A stretch of DNA of 64,000 nucleotides from Salvelinus alpinus. Its lineage: Eukaryota; Chordata; Actinopteri; Salmoniformes; Salmonidae. How positions within the stretch are numbered: position 1 is the first letter of the stretch; every line of letters starts with the position of its first letter. The notes below the pieces were generated by a model, which worked only from the letters and a program-made list of their open reading frames with translations, was not told the DNA's origin and did not search any database. The stretch is taken from assembly GCF_045679555.1 (NCBI RefSeq), contig NC_092090.1, positions 34,320,309 through 34,384,308 on the forward strand, in the 5' to 3' direction. The position numbers and the translations under genes are program-made. Shown here in pieces: positions 1 through 13,130 of this stretch.

Positions 1-712
1 AACCCGTCCTCGCCCGCTGTGACTGCCGCTAGTAAAACAGAAAAAAAGATGGCTTCATGGAAATGGAACATTAAAGGCACATGCTAAACGAATATGTAAA
101 AACAAATGTCTGTACCCTCATTTGTCCAGAGACCACGCTTCACAACACACATTTCTGCACCCCGGTGCATTCAAACAGTCTGGCTTCACTGTGCTGTTTT
201 GTTTTTTAAAGGTAGATACTGCTGCAGTTTTGCTCTCTGTACTTACAAACCATTACTTACAAGTCCCAAATGAGGCCACAGGATTAATAATTCATTGGCT
301 CTTGCCTGCAACAAGCAACTGGTTAAAGCAATGGCACACCATACTCCAAAACAAACTGTATAGCCCTGGCTACAAACACAGTGCTTGGTATGTGGACAAG
401 GGTTGAGAATTTTACGCTTTGTTGCACCACTGACCGTATGGCAAAAAAAACCACCTGCTTAAATTCGCCGTATATCTGTTGTAAGACCAACAGGACTGGT
501 ATTGATGCTTAAATTCATACCTTAAAAGCTTTCCTCAGTCCAATCCCTTCCCAACATGCATTACATCCACATACTGTACATTATGTGTTGAACCCCTTAA
601 GTAATTTAATTACTGTAGGAACCTGATTGAGATTATAGAAAGGACTGGCAGACTGTCCTCAATTATGCCGCCTTAAATAGTCTGTGAATACATGCAAATA
701 AGTTTCAACATA
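1..712. other. unannotated AT-rich stretch
   Basis: I see no gene, repeat family or RNA in this stretch. The short open frame at 122-406 has no recognisable domain and is not called. Confidence 0.5.
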
Positions 713-1631
713 CAGGCAGGTACATAATTATTGGCGCCCTTGATAAAGATGAGCAACAAATACGAGAAGCATCCCGCTGCAGATTATGCATGCTGACACC
801 GCCTGGTCTGAATCATAAAGCACATGCGCGCGCGTCTCAGATGGTATCTTTGCCAACGCCAAACCCAAAGAGCTCTACTTTCATGTCATCTGACCATAGC
901 ACCGCCTGGAGTTTGATAAACGCCATTGGCACTTTGATTGGAACCGTTGCTATGGTCAGATGACGCACACTAGTGGAAGCTTATGCAGAATAGTACATCA
1001 TACCTCATACCTACGGAAAAATATGGTGGTGGATCTGTGAGGTTATCTGGCTATTTTGCTTCTGCTGGTCCTGGGGCATTTGTTAAGGTAAACGAAGGGT
1101 CTCATGAACTCTACCAAGTACAAGGACATTTTAGCCAAAAACATGGTTGCCACTGCCAGGAGGCTGACACGGTTAATTGACCACAAAATCAACATTTTGT
1201 GATGGCCATCTCAGTCTCCGGACTTTAAACCCATTGAAAATCTGTGGTTTGAATTGAAGAGAGCAGTCCATAAGCACAGACCGAAGGATATAAAGTATCT
1301 GGAAAGATTCTGAATGGAGGAATGGTGTAGGATCCCTCCCACTGTGTTCACAAACTCATAAAACATTTTAGAAAAAGGCTCAGTGTCATTATCCTCGCAA
1401 GGCGAGGGAGCTAGCGTACTGGAAAACAGGGGTGACAATAGTTTGGACAAATCTTTTTGAGATTTTTTGTATTACTTGTTAAATAAAATATATTTCTCTG
1501 AGCAATTCATTAGTATAAAATAATATATTTTCCCCCAAAAATTTAGCATAGCTCAGTATTTGTATTATTTATTTTATACAGTCTTATTTGCTCATCTTTA
1601 ACAACGGTGGCAATAATTATGGACCTGACTG
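713..1631 (+). mobile_element. Tc1-like DNA transposon remnant
   Basis: The ends are inverted copies: the left end reads CAGGTACATAATTATTGGCG and the right end carries its complement before CCTGACTG at 1621-1631. A TA precedes the left end at 711-712. Between them are degraded transposase pieces in + orientation: a GGGS-type stretch near 1024-1065 and an [13 protein letters not shown] stretch near 1215-1243, which in Tc1/mariner enzymes carries the third catalytic acid of the DD34E triad. Frames are broken throughout, so this copy is dead. The same family recurs at 42936 and 58740. A segment near 885-964 is inverted relative to the 42.9 kb copy. Confidence 0.75.
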
Positions 1632-1870
1632 AATATTCCAATCTATTCATCACATGTGCTAGAAACAAACAAACCCTTTTCTTACTACATTCATCATCAT
1701 TGATTATAGCCTCCTTTGTGATTTGAATGTGTTGTTTTGTGCCATTTTAAGCCCTGGGTAAAGCAAATCTTCTCTTACATGTTTAATCCTTTGATCCAGG
1801 GGGGAGTTGTGGGTGGGATATCAGCGGGATGTGGGGCAGCAGCAGGTAAGAGAGAGAGAGAGAGGGGAGC

Positions 1871-4754
1871 ATCCTCTCACTTCCTCCTCCATCCCTCCAT
1901 ACTTCTATTCCTCCTCCTCTCCCTCCCCTCCATGCACCACTCCAGCATTCTGCATCACTCCTCTATCCCCTCCATTCCTTCCCCATCCTTCCTCCATCCC
2001 TCCTCCCTCTTCCCCTCCATCCCTCCTCCCTCTTCCCCTCCATCCCATCCATCCCATTCATCCCTCCTCCCTCTTCCCCTCTATCCCCTCCATCCCTCCT
2101 CCATCCCTCCTCCATCCCTCCTCCCTCTTCCCCTCCATCCCTCCTCCCTCTTCCCCTCTATCCCTCCTCCGTCCCTCCTCCCTCTTCCCCTCCTCCCTCT
2201 TCCCCTCCATCCTCTCCATCCTTCCTCCATCCCTCCTCCCTCTTCCCCTCCATCCCCTCCTCCCTCTTCCCCTCCATCCCTCCTCCCTCTTCCCCTCCAT
2301 CCCTCCTCCCTCTTCCCCTCTATCCCTCCTCCGTCCCTCCTCCCTCTTCCCCTCCATCCCCTCCATCCCTCCTCCCTCTTCCCCTCCTCCCTCTTCCCCT
2401 CCATCCCCTCCATCCCTCCTCCCTCTTCCCCTCCTCCCTCTTCCCCTCCATCCCATCCATCCCTCCTCCCTCTTCCCCTCCATCCCCTCCATCCCCCCTC
2501 CATCCCTCCTCCCTCTTCCCCTCCATCCCCTCCATCCCTCCTCCCTCTTCCCCTCCATCCCTCCTCCATCCCTCCTCCCTCTTCCGTCCCTCCTCCGTCC
2601 CTCCATCCCTCCTCCCTCTTCCCCTCCATCCCCTCCATCCCTCCTCCCTCTTCCCCTCCATCCCTCCTCCATCCCTCCTCCCTCTTCCGTCCCTCCTCCG
2701 TCCCTCCATCCCCTCCATCCCTCCTGCATCCCTCCTCCCTCTTCCCCTCCATCCCCCCTCCATCCCTCCTCCCTCTTCCCCTCCATCCCCTCCATCCCTC
2801 CTCCCTCTTCCTCTCCATCCCTCCTCCATCCCTCCTCCCTCTTCCCCTCCATCCCCTCCATCCCTCCTCCATCCCTCTTCCCCTCCATCCCTCCTCCATC
2901 CCTCCTCCCTCTTCCGTCCCTCCTCCGTTCCTCCTCCCTCTTCCCCTCCACCCCCTCATCCCCTCCATCCCTCCTCCCTCTTCCCCTCCATCCCCTCCAT
3001 CCCTCCTCCATCCCTCTTCCCCTCCATCCCTCCTCCATCCCTCCTCCCTCTTCCGTCCCTCCTCCGTCCCTCCATCCCTCTTCCCCTCCATCCCCTCCAT
3101 CCCTCCTCCTTCTTCCCCTCCATCCCTCCTGCATCCCTCCTCCATCTTCCCCTCCATCCCTCCTCCATCCCTCCTCCCTCTTCCCCTCTTCCCCTCCATC
3201 CCTCCTCCATCCCTCCTCCATCCCTCCTCCCTCTTCCATCCCTCCTCCATCCCTCCTCCCTCTTCCCCTCCATCCCATCCATCCCTCCTCCCTCTTCCCC
3301 TCCATCCCTCCTCCATCCCTCCTCCCTCTTCCCCTCCATCCCCTCCATCCCTCCTGCATCCTTCCTCCCTCTTCCCCTCCATCCCCTCCATCCCCCCTCC
3401 ATCCCTCCTCCCTCTTCCCCTCCATCCCCTCCATCCCTCCTCCCTCTTCCCCTCCATCCCTCCTCCATCCCTCCTCCCTCTTCCCCTCCATCCCCTCCAT
3501 CCCTCCTCCCTCTTCCCCTCCATCCCTCCTCCATCCCTCCTCCCTCTTCCGTCCCTCCTCCGTCCCTCCATCCCCTCCATCCCTCCTGCATCCCTCCTCC
3601 CTCTTCCCCTCCATCCCCCCTCCATCCCTCCTCCCTCTTCCCCTCCATCCCCTCCATCCCTCCTCCCTCTTCCTCTCCATCCCTCCTCCATCCCTCCTCC
3701 CTCTTCCCCTCCATCCCTCCTCCATCCCTCTTCCCCTCCATCCCTCCTCCATCCCTCCTCCCTCTTCCGTCCCTCCTCCGTCCCTCCTCCCTCTTCCCCT
3801 CCATCCCCTCCCTCCCTCCTCCCTCTTCCCCTCCATCCCCTCCATCCCCTCCATCCCTCCTCCCTCTTCCCCTCCATCCCCTCCATCCCTCCTCCATCCC
3901 TCTTCCCCTCCATCCCTCCTCCATCCCTCCTCCCTCTTCCGTCCCTCCTCCGTCCCTCCATCCCTCTTCCCCTCCATCCCCTCCATCCCTCCTCCCTCTT
4001 CCCCTCCATCCCATCCATCCCTCCTCCCTCTTCCCCTCCATCCCTCCTCCATCCCTCCTCCCTCTTCCCCTCCATCCTTCCTCCATCCCTCCTCCCTCTT
4101 CCCCTCCATCCCTCCTGCATCCCTCCTCCATCTTCCCCTCCATCCCTCCTCCATCCCTCCTCCCTCTTCCGTCCCTCCTCCGTCCCTCCTCCGTCCCTCT
4201 TCCCCTCCATCCCCTCCATCCCTCCTGCATCCCTCCTCCCTCTTCCCCTCCATCCCTCCTCCATCCCTCCTCCCTCTTCCGTCCCTCCTCCATCCCTCCT
4301 CCATCTTCCCCTCCATCCCTCCTCCCTCTTCCCCTCCATCCCTCCTCCATCCCTCCTCCATCCCTCCTCCCTCTTCCTCTCTTCCCCTCCATCCCTCCTC
4401 TATCCCATCCATCCCTCCTCCCTCTTCCCCTCCATCCCTCCTCCATCCCTCCTCCCTCTTCCCCTCCATCCCCTCCATCCCTCCTACATCCCTCCTCCCT
4501 CTTCCCCTCCATCCCTCCTCCATCCCTCCTCCCTCTTCCGTCCCTCCTCCCTCTTCCCCTCCATCCCCTCCTCCCCCTCCATCCCCCTCCATCCCTCCCC
4601 TCCATCCCTCCTCCCTCTTCCCCTCCAGCCCCTCCATCCCTCCTCCATCCCTCCTCCCTCTTCCCCTCCATCCATCCTCCCTCTTCCCCTCCAGCCCCTC
4701 CATCCCTCCTCCATCCCTCCTCCCTCTTCCTCTCCATCCCTCCTCCGTCCCTCG
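1871..4754. repeat. 2.9-kb polypyrimidine/polypurine satellite
   Basis: The + strand is nearly all C and T, built from short modules such as TCCCTCCTCCCTCTTCCCCT and CCATCCCCTCCATCC. A is almost confined to CCATCC and G to a CCGTCC variant that recurs many times (for example 2587, 2696, 2914, 3053, 3549, 3767, 3936), giving an irregular longer period of roughly 110-220 bp. Several frames on both strands stay open for 500-1000 codons only because such sequence cannot spell stop codons. I call it non-coding. It starts just after a short (GA)n at 1849-1863 and ends before unique sequence at about 4755. Confidence 0.9.
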
Positions 4755-5811
4755 TCACCCATGCCGGGGCTGATGAGCAAGCCTTTGATGCAGAGAGATC
4801 CACTGCAGAGAAATGGAAGAGAGGCACAGCTGGGGAACAGAATGGAAGACAACACCCCAGGGAGACGGAACACTGATGCTTAAAAATCACAAACACCCCA
4901 AAGTGTACAAAACGCACAGTGTGTAACACAGGCAACTTCACAATAGCGCTAATTTCTGCCAGAATTACACAAAACCAATTTGAGCAATTGTGCTCTCGCT
5001 TGCAACAACAGCTCAGACAGTGATCAATGAACAAGCTTGGGGGATTGTTTCATTGAGATGGATCAGAGTTTTTTTTGGATACAACACATTATACAATGTG
5101 AATTTTAACTCTGTGTCAAAGCACTCAGGGATAAAGGATAGCAGAAGAAGATGCTTTGGAGTGTACAGAGCATTGGCATTACTAGCCACAGACAACACTC
5201 TCTCATAGGATGATCTCAAAGGACTTAAAGGAAGGTTGTGACATGGACATTGTTTCTGTATGTACAGTAACTGAACTGAGCAGATGTAGATCTCACCAGT
5301 CCAGTGCACATTGCCATGGATAGAGGGGTGAGAGCGGACATCACAGAGCACGTGGCAGGAATGCATCAGTCCGATGTCCAGGGGGATCACAGTGTGCTTG
5401 TCATCCTCCTCCTGGCCCATCAATTATCAGGGCATCTTCCATTACCTTTCCCCTCACCTTGGATTGATGTGTGTTTAATGGTGGCCAAGGCAGACGGAGT
5501 GATGTGTACAGAACCCTGCCGTTGACTACATTGCAAGGTTCATTGCAGAAGTTAATCCGCCTGTCTCAAGGCCAGGCCAAGTCACAATTAATATTACAAG
5601 CAGGGGACAAATCATAGATAGAGAATCTAAATAGAAATAGAATCACTTTTCTCCCAGGCAACCCGGCTTTTCCAGCCATAACAGGTAGTGTCATTCAAAA
5701 GGATATAAAGAATATAAATAGGCCTATGTCCAGATTTGATTACAGAGCTTTGATCTACCTGAGGCCAAGCCCAAAAAAGCCCAAATGATTGTATCATTAT
5801 CCAAAACATAC
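4755..5811. other. unannotated unique sequence
   Basis: Apparently single-copy, non-coding sequence between the polypyrimidine satellite and a Tc1-like fragment. No coding exon, RNA gene or repeat was recognised. Confidence 0.5.
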
Positions 5812-6706
5812 ACTACAAAATTATGTCGACACCTGCTCGTCGAACATCTCATTCCAAAATCATGAGGATTAATATGGAGTTGGTCCCCCCTTTGCTGCTA
5901 TAACAGCCTGGGAAGGCTTTCCATTAGATGTTTACTGCGAGGACTTGCTTCCATTCAGCCACAAGAGCATTAGTGAGGTCGGGCACTGATGTTGGGCGAT
6001 TAGGCCTGGCTCACAGTCAGCATTCCAATTCATACCAAGGGTGTTCGAAGGGGTTGAGGTCAGGGCTCTGTGCAGGTCAGTCAAGTTCTTCCAAACCGAT
6101 CTCGATAAACCATTTCTGTATGGACGTCGCTTTGTACACAGGGGCATTGTCATGCTAAAACAGGAAAATGCCTTCCCCAAACTGTTGCCACAAAGTTGGA
6201 CGCATGTAACCCAAACCATGGAAAATCGCCCCAGACCATTATTCCTCATCCACCAAACTTTACAGTTGGCACTATGCATTGGGGCAGGTAGCATTCTCCT
6301 GGCATCCGCCTAACCCAGATTTGTCAGTCAGACTGCCACTCCGGAGAACGATTCATCACTCCGGAGAACGCGTTTCCACTGCTCCAGAGTCCAATAGCGG
6401 CAAGCTTTACACCACTCCAGCCGATGCTTGGCATTGCGCATGGTGATCTTAGGCTTGTGTGCGGTTGTTTGGCCATGGAAACCTATTTATGTTTGGCCAT
6501 GGAAACCTATAACCTAACAGCTATTGTGCTGACATTGTTACCAGAGACAGTTTGGAACTCGGTAGTGAGTGTTGCAACCGCTATTTTTGCATGCTATGCA
6601 CTTCCGCACTCGGCGGTCCCGTTCTGTGAGCTTGTGTGGCTGACCACTTTGTGGCTGAGCCGTTGTTGCTCCGAGACCTTTCCACTTCACAAAGATGAAC
6701 GGAGCA
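5812..6706 (-). mobile_element. Tc1-like transposon half, transposase on minus strand
   Basis: The segment begins at a terminal-repeat-like ACACTACAAAATTATGTCGACACC and reads, on the minus strand, as a decayed Tc1-family transposase: the complement around 6215-6300 corresponds to the HGGGS/ML-type middle domain and 6590-6690 to the N-terminal DNA-binding region. Internal deletions are present around 5925, 6190 and 6330, and the reading frame is broken. At about 6695-6706 the sequence jumps into a different Tc1-like element in the opposite orientation, so the 5' end of this copy is missing. Confidence 0.75.
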
Positions 6707-7310
6707 AAGAAAAGAAGGATCCTTGATGAAAACCTGCTCCAGAGCACTCAGGACCTAAGACTGGGGCAAAGGTTCACCTTCCAACAGGACCACGACCCTA
6801 AAAACAGAGCCAAGACAACGCAGGAGTGGTTTCGGGACAAGTCTCCGAATGTCCTTGAGTGGCCCAGCCAGAGCACTGACTTGAACCCGATCGAACATCT
6901 CTGGAGAGACCTGAAAATAGCTGTGCAGCGACGCTCACTATCCAACCTGATAGAGCTTTAGAGGATCTGCAGAGAAGAATGGGAGAAACTCCACAAATAC
7001 AGGTGTGCCAAGCTTGTAGGGTCATACCCAAGACTCGAGGCTGTAATCGCTGCTAATGGTGCTTTAACAAAGTACTGAGTAAAGGTTCTGAATACTTATG
7101 AAAAAAGCAATATTTCAGTTTTTTTTTTCAATTATTATTTTTTTCAATCTACACACATTTAAAAAATGTTTAAAAAACTGTTTTTGCTTTGTCATTATGG
7201 GTTATTGTGTGTAGATTGATAAGGGAGGAAAACAATTTAATCGATTTTAAAGTAAGTCTCTAACGTAATAAAATGTGGAAAAGGTCAAGGGGTCTGAACA
7301 CTTTCCGAAT
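6694..7310 (+). mobile_element. Tc1-like transposon 3' half
   Basis: On the + strand the open stretch 6695-6961 encodes a C-terminal Tc1/mariner transposase piece with the second catalytic aspartate in a QQDHDPKN motif and the third acid in LNPIEHLW. The sequence continues after an early stop at 6959 through a Tc1-type C-terminus ending about 7078. The 3' terminal repeat ends at GTCTGAACACTTTCCGAAT (about 7292-7310). Catalytic motifs two and three are intact, but motif one and the DNA-binding domain are missing, so it cannot be functional. It is fused head-to-head to the preceding fragment. Confidence 0.8.
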
Positions 7311-8185
7311 AGGCTACTGCACATTACACATGACAGAAAAACATAAAAGCCCATTGATGCAGCCAGTTAAATGTTCTCTTGAGTAGATACATTTAAAAAA
7401 CTCCAGTAGGCTAATCTTTTTGAGTGTGAACTGTATTGTATTGTACTGTATGATATGGCCTGGAATTACGAAACCTCATTCAAACCATGATAATTCTGGT
7501 GCAGCACATGCAACCTACAAACGTTAAAAGTAGAGGCCAGAGAATTTGAATTTAATTTAAAAATACTGTATAATTAGCAGGCTCACGCATATATACCTTT
7601 CATAATATTTCCCCTAATGTTATTATCATTCTCTCTCTATTGTTGCTTCATTCTGGCCTCGCTTTCAACAGTTAATAAGTGAAACAAGTTTTGCTGTCCT
7701 TGTCCTCATACTTCTGACATACTTTAATAAAATATGACTAGAATAAGATGCAGAGACGGCTTTCACTTCTCTTCAAGAAGATTGACTGGTTATGGGTCTG
7801 AATAAATAACTGCTATTCGCTCTTCTTTGGCTGCTGTATTTAACATTCGGCAAACAAGAGCTTGCGTCTCTCTTCGAATAGTCTATTGGTATAAGAAATT
7901 AAACCAAAATAAATGTGCAGAAAGCTATTCTAGTATAGCTTTTCCTGCATGGGACTCAAAGGAGAGAGGCCTGCGGAGACCAGGTGCGTGCATATTGCGC
8001 AAGAGACAGAGGCTGTACATTAGAAGCTCATTATGCGTAAGCCATCATTCATTAGCTAAATACAAGGCTAATACTGCATTGAATTTATTACCTGAAATAG
8101 GTAGGCTAGGACATCTATACATACATACATAAATCTTGAACAGGATTATCTATTTTGGATGCAATTTGAATGGAATTGCTGGAGC
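7311..8185. other. unannotated AT-rich stretch
   Basis: Nothing recognised. The short open frame 7827-8132 has no recognisable domain or splice context. Confidence 0.5.
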
Positions 8186-8189
8186 GAAA

Positions 8190-8540
8190 GACTCAAATCA
8201 AGTCAAATCAAATTCTATTGGTCACATACTGTACACATGGTTAGAAGATGTTATTGCGGGTGTAGCGAAATGCTTGTGCTTCTAGTTCCGACAGTGCAGT
8301 AATATCTATCAAGTAATCTAACAATTCCCCAACAACTCCTAATACACACAAATCTGAAGGGGTGAATGAGAATATGTACATATACGTATATGGATGAGCG
8401 ATGGCCCGAGCGGCATAGGCAAGGTGCAATAGACAATATAAAATACAGTATATACATGTGATATGAGTAAAGTAAGATATGTAAACATTATTAAAATGGC
8501 ATTATTTAGTGTGCATTGTATAAAGTGACTAGTGATCATT
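8190..8540. repeat. salmonid interspersed repeat (TTGGTCACATAC type)
   Basis: Starts in CAAGTCAAATCAAATTCTAT, then TGGTCACATAC, a GTGTAGCGAAATGCTTGTGC core at 8260-8279 and a GCATAGGCAAGGTGCAATAG segment. I recall this as a very common dispersed sequence in salmonid genomes. Its class (SINE, LINE tail or DNA element) cannot be decided here because no clear tRNA-like head or terminal inverted repeat is visible. Confidence 0.55.
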
Positions 8541-11500
8541 TGATTTGATTTAATTTGAACCTTTGGATTTCAACCCCAAATGGTTCTACCAGGGAGATCA
8601 ATAATATAGCCTCATCCTGCCAGTCTTTAGAAGGTGCTGATGGCCAGGGTTCTGGCTGCAGGCTGCTTCATAGGCACTCACAGATATTTATTGTGAAATG
8701 TACACTCATAACGGTTATAACTGATGGTTATAAATGAAGCCCCAGATGTATAAAACCACTACAAGCCCATTAGGATCCAGTTCAGCTTGGCTTCACCCTC
8801 TCTTCACCCGCTCCTTGGTTTCTGGCTGGGAGGGGGAAGCCAATTCCTCTGGGTTGAGATGACTCCCTACGACACACTCAGCGCCCTCTCCCAATGGGGG
8901 GTAGCACTTCTCTCACTTTCCAACATGCACGCTGGTTTTATGATGATCTCACCTCAAACATATTTCTCTGAACAAGATATCTCTCTGTGTCTCCAAGGTC
9001 AGTGGTGAACAACCACTACGATACATATTTATTCCACTAGTATTATCCATGCTTAACATAATGCTAATATTGCACATAAGAATACAGTATTTGTGATTTG
9101 TTATAGGGGGTATTTTATGTAAAGTGTTGCTACAATGATATATGACAAATAGTATGGTGGGAGTACAAATCGCCTGAGAGCTGAGAGGCATCACTATATG
9201 GGTGAATCACTAATGGTAGAAACGCTTCTTGCTGTTGCTTTGTAATTGTCTCCGCCATATTTACATGTTAAAAATTTGAAACCTTTTGTGAGGCACCGGC
9301 TAGAATCTCTCCCATGAGTCAGAATGCCATTACATATTCATGGCTTTAAACGTGGAAAATGCCATTTGAGTTCGAGGTGCCAGGGAGAGGTGAGCGAAGG
9401 CATGGATTAACAGAGGTGGCAGGGTTGATGAATACAAACATTTAGGCGATTATGTTTCTGATTGGAATAATGCTTGGCGGGCAGATTTATTCAAAGTGTG
9501 GAGAACGATTAGATTCTTATCCCTCCTGTCATCTCTAAAGGAGTTTTGACATGCAGTGTATGCTGCAAGCTTCCACTGGGATGTGATGGCATTCAGTTTT
9601 CTACTGTGGAAGGTGAATTGATCCACAATGTGACACCCAGTGTAAAATCTGTCAATAGGAGGCCAGGGTCTCTCTGCCGCGAGCATACAGAGTATCTACT
9701 AAGCATCCAGTGCAGAGAAGCAGGGATGATACACTTATATATCAGGATGTTGACAACATCGCCATCTCACAGCTTTAAATGACCTTAAAGAGTGATATAG
9801 AAGATAAGACTGAAAGTGAAACAGGCAATACATGAGGTTATTTAATAGCAACATAATATTTCGATTGAATATGGAAATTGTATGTCATATTTGAGTAATG
9901 AAATATATAATCTTATTTTCAGAAATGAAAGACTGCAGCAGTTTGAGCCCTGACATACTGTGATGCAATGGTGGTCTTCTTTAAACGCAGCCCAAACAAC
10001 TGTTTTTCTTTTTGAAGGCACGCACAGCTACACACACAAGAAACACTTCTGAGAGGATCATTTATGTCCTTAACATAGGACTTTGATATCTGGCTTATTT
10101 GATGTGCGCCGTTTAAAGAATGAGCTTCATCTTTTACCTTTTGACCCGTTCCTCTTTCAGAACCAGATGCAACCGCCAGAGTTCTCTGATACAATGCAAT
10201 GAAAGGTTCTCTGAGGATCCCTTGAGGGTGTTAAGCTAAAGCCCAGTAATCAAACTGACCTACAGTACAACAGCATGTGATTGCTCGTTCGTCTAAGACC
10301 ACAGTCATGTCAAAGGCATAGTTACAATCCGAACACACTAAACATCAAATATAACCTCAAAAAACGAAGGTAATATATTGTTATTTATGGCAGATAATGA
10401 AGAGAAAAAACACAAACTATCCACTAGCTGTTTTCAATGTCAACCTTTTTGGCTCTAATTGATCTTGGTCTCAACCATAACAACCCCTATTTTTTCACCA
10501 TGGCAACCTTTTCTCAGCTCACAGATAGACAATAAAGCTACAGTTAAGGACGTGCACAATATTAGGTCCAGTTGATTCCACGGGTCCAGAGCCAAAAGTC
10601 AACTTATCATGACAACAACAAAGTGAACAAATAGACAAACTCACGAATAAATGCAAACAGGTTTAAATATGCACATAAATCAGTCTGTCCATGGTTTTCT
10701 GATGACAACTTGTGCAAAGTTTACAGAGCTGAGCCCTCGTACAGCCGAATTGGAGTGGGCAGCACCCTGCTAGCCCCCCTGCTAGCCATGGAGAACACAC
10801 CACCACCACCTCAGACCTCCATTTACAATCAAAATACAGTTTAGCCGTCACAGTTCCACTCCCCTTCCTTTGTGGTTTGCCGCTAAAGGAGCTTCTATAT
10901 TCCGACTGCAGTACACTGCTGTGTCAAAGCGTACAGCGTGTCTGGTAGACTGACAGGCCTGTTTATATGCAGAACTCTACATAACCATCCGTCACCTGGG
11001 GAGCAGCAGGTCCTCCCAGCCTGAATGATAAAGTTCACATTGGCTAAAGTAGACTGAGATGAACAAACGGGTCTATATCAAAATGAATCTCAACAGGCCA
11101 TGATTTGTCACACACGCTTGTAAACATTGCAGTTCCATTGCAGTTCCATTGCAGTTCCAGTCACTTCGGGTGATCAGTGGTATTTCCAGCCAGTCAGACA
11201 TAGGCCTACACCTACCCACCATACATACATATTAGACAGCCAAACCAGCAAACAAGTCTTCAACAAGGCATGATTTGATACACATGCTCATTAGCAGTTG
11301 TTGAATTGCAAACCATATGTAATTGCTTTGATCCTACTGTTATAGTTGAGCCTATAATTGTTTGCAATGAATCTTCACTTTCAAGTGCTTTTTGATGATC
11401 TCATCAGCAATGCAGAATTAATATTATCTGAGTGTTCTCCTCAATCTAAGTAGATGTATGATAGTGGATAACTGACAGGTTGTACCTTCATCTCAGGTAA

Positions 11501-11940
11501 TGTAATGCAACATGTGTGAACAGGAGAGGCAGGTAATGACTAACACAGCGTAAAGTGTCCCCTGTTTGAAATACATAATTCTGTGCATTACAAAAACAGT
11601 GCCTGGTCGCTCTCTCTCCTGTTGGCAGGGAGCCTGTAACCACTTTCTCAAGTAATGCTGTTAGTTCCCATTTTCACTGGCATGACAGTCCTTATGTTCT
11701 CCAGCACTGGATACAGAGACCTGTGTCCTTCATGGTTGTCAGCCCTCCCTCACACATCGATCTGGTCTGTTTTAAGTGCATTAGACCTCTGTGGTTTAAA
11801 GGCACCATCCTCACGTCTGATCCCCTTAGTGTTGCTTTGACTGTCTAATGTGTGTGTTGTAGTGTAGGTTGGCTGTACTCTACTGCAGCTAGGCCTGGAT
11901 ACCAGAGATCACCTTAAGGGTCTGAAACTGTGATGCTTAC
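8541..11940. other. unannotated 3.4-kb stretch
   Basis: Unique-looking non-coding sequence. I found no exon with convincing codon structure, no RNA gene and no recognisable mobile element. A short tandem of GCAGTTCCATT occurs three times around 11131-11158. Confidence 0.5.
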
Positions 11941-11941
11941 G

Positions 11942-12105
11942 TTACATTTACATGTTAGTTATTTAGAGGAGTACATGTTAGTCACTTACAGGAGCAATTA
12001 AGGTAAGTGCCTTGCTCAAGGGCGCATCGACAGATTTTTCACCTATCAGGCTCTGGGATTATAACCTTTCGGCTACTGGCCCAACACTCTCAACCGATAT
12101 TTACA
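11942..12105 (-). repeat. tRNA-derived SINE fragment, reverse orientation
   Basis: Read on the minus strand, 12096 back to 12040 has tRNA-like order: GGTTGAGAGTGTTGGGCCAG followed by a degenerate B-box, GGTTATAATCC, where the SINE consensus has GGTTCGAATCC. The other end contains ACATTTACATGTTAGTTATT, resembling the reverse of the V-SINE-type CTAAATGAC tail. The B-box changes mean it should not be read as a functional tRNA. Confidence 0.6.
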
Positions 12106-13130
12106 TTACTCTAAGATTATCCTTAGAATACATAGAATTCATAGAATATAGGAGTTGCTGTCATAATGTTTTCTTTCCTTTTTCTTAAAGATGACTGACC
12201 TAATGAGATCATTTAGGTTGTTTGCCCAGTGAGAATTCTTTGATACAGAGCAAATTATTTTAATTTGACTAAGGCCATCCTGGAGGACAACCATCCCCTT
12301 GCCTGGCTGATCGGTGAAGTGCTCTTTAATTGGTTTAAACTTTGCTCTGGCTACCTTGGGATCCACACGCTTAATTTCAGCAAAAGGTCAATATCAATAA
12401 ATCCATTGCTGAGAGAGGGAGAGATGGAGAGGGGAGAGAGGCAGTCTCTGCAGTCTCTTCCCTTTACCTGACCACCAGTAGGGTAGAGAGCTACAGAGCT
12501 GACCCTGGCCACCACCACACACCAACAGGGGTCTGGGAAGAAGATTAGAATTTCAAGCTCTGTCGGTCCACCCTCTTGTCAGCTGCTTATTGCCTATAAC
12601 CTCGGCAAGATGAGGTCAGATTTTCATATTATAGCAAACCAACTCCTTTGGCACAATTGGTAGCAATATATTCAACAGGGGCACAATGAAATGGACAGAG
12701 AGGCAATGGGAGAGAGGTGAACAGGATGTGGACAGGGGGAGGTAAAGATATGGGACAGGTGGTCAGTTTAAAGGTGCAAAGCAAAAGAGACTATACTAAA
12801 GATTGTTTGCACTATGGAATAGATGAGGATGGACAGAGAGTGATATGAAATGCAATCTACTTTGGAAGGCCTTTCTCATTGCATCAGACCCCCTTTCATG
12901 TTTGGGCACTAGGCTATCTCAGCCCTGGAGGAAGCTAGCAGCGGGGATCCAAGGCCAGAGGAGGGGTGGGGGAGGAGAGAGCCTGCAGCACTCCAGGCCC
13001 CCAGGGAGAGTTCCATGGCTCCATGCACCCCCCCCTCAGGATTTAATTCACCCAAACGGAGAGATGAACAGCCTCGCTGATTACATGATTACATTTCTGC
13101 AGCTCATCACTCTCTAAAACCCAAGAGGGA
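12106..13130. other. unannotated stretch
   Basis: Non-coding as far as I can see. It contains a short GA-rich patch at 12411-12450 and no recognisable gene or element. Confidence 0.45.

Noticed and set aside
1737..5034. Open frames of 500-1048 codons on both strands
   Set aside because: They exist in many frames at once because polypyrimidine/polypurine sequence cannot encode stop codons; no domain or codon bias supports a gene.
12014..12105. Functional tRNA gene on the minus strand
   Set aside because: The B-box is degenerate and the sequence continues into a SINE-type body.
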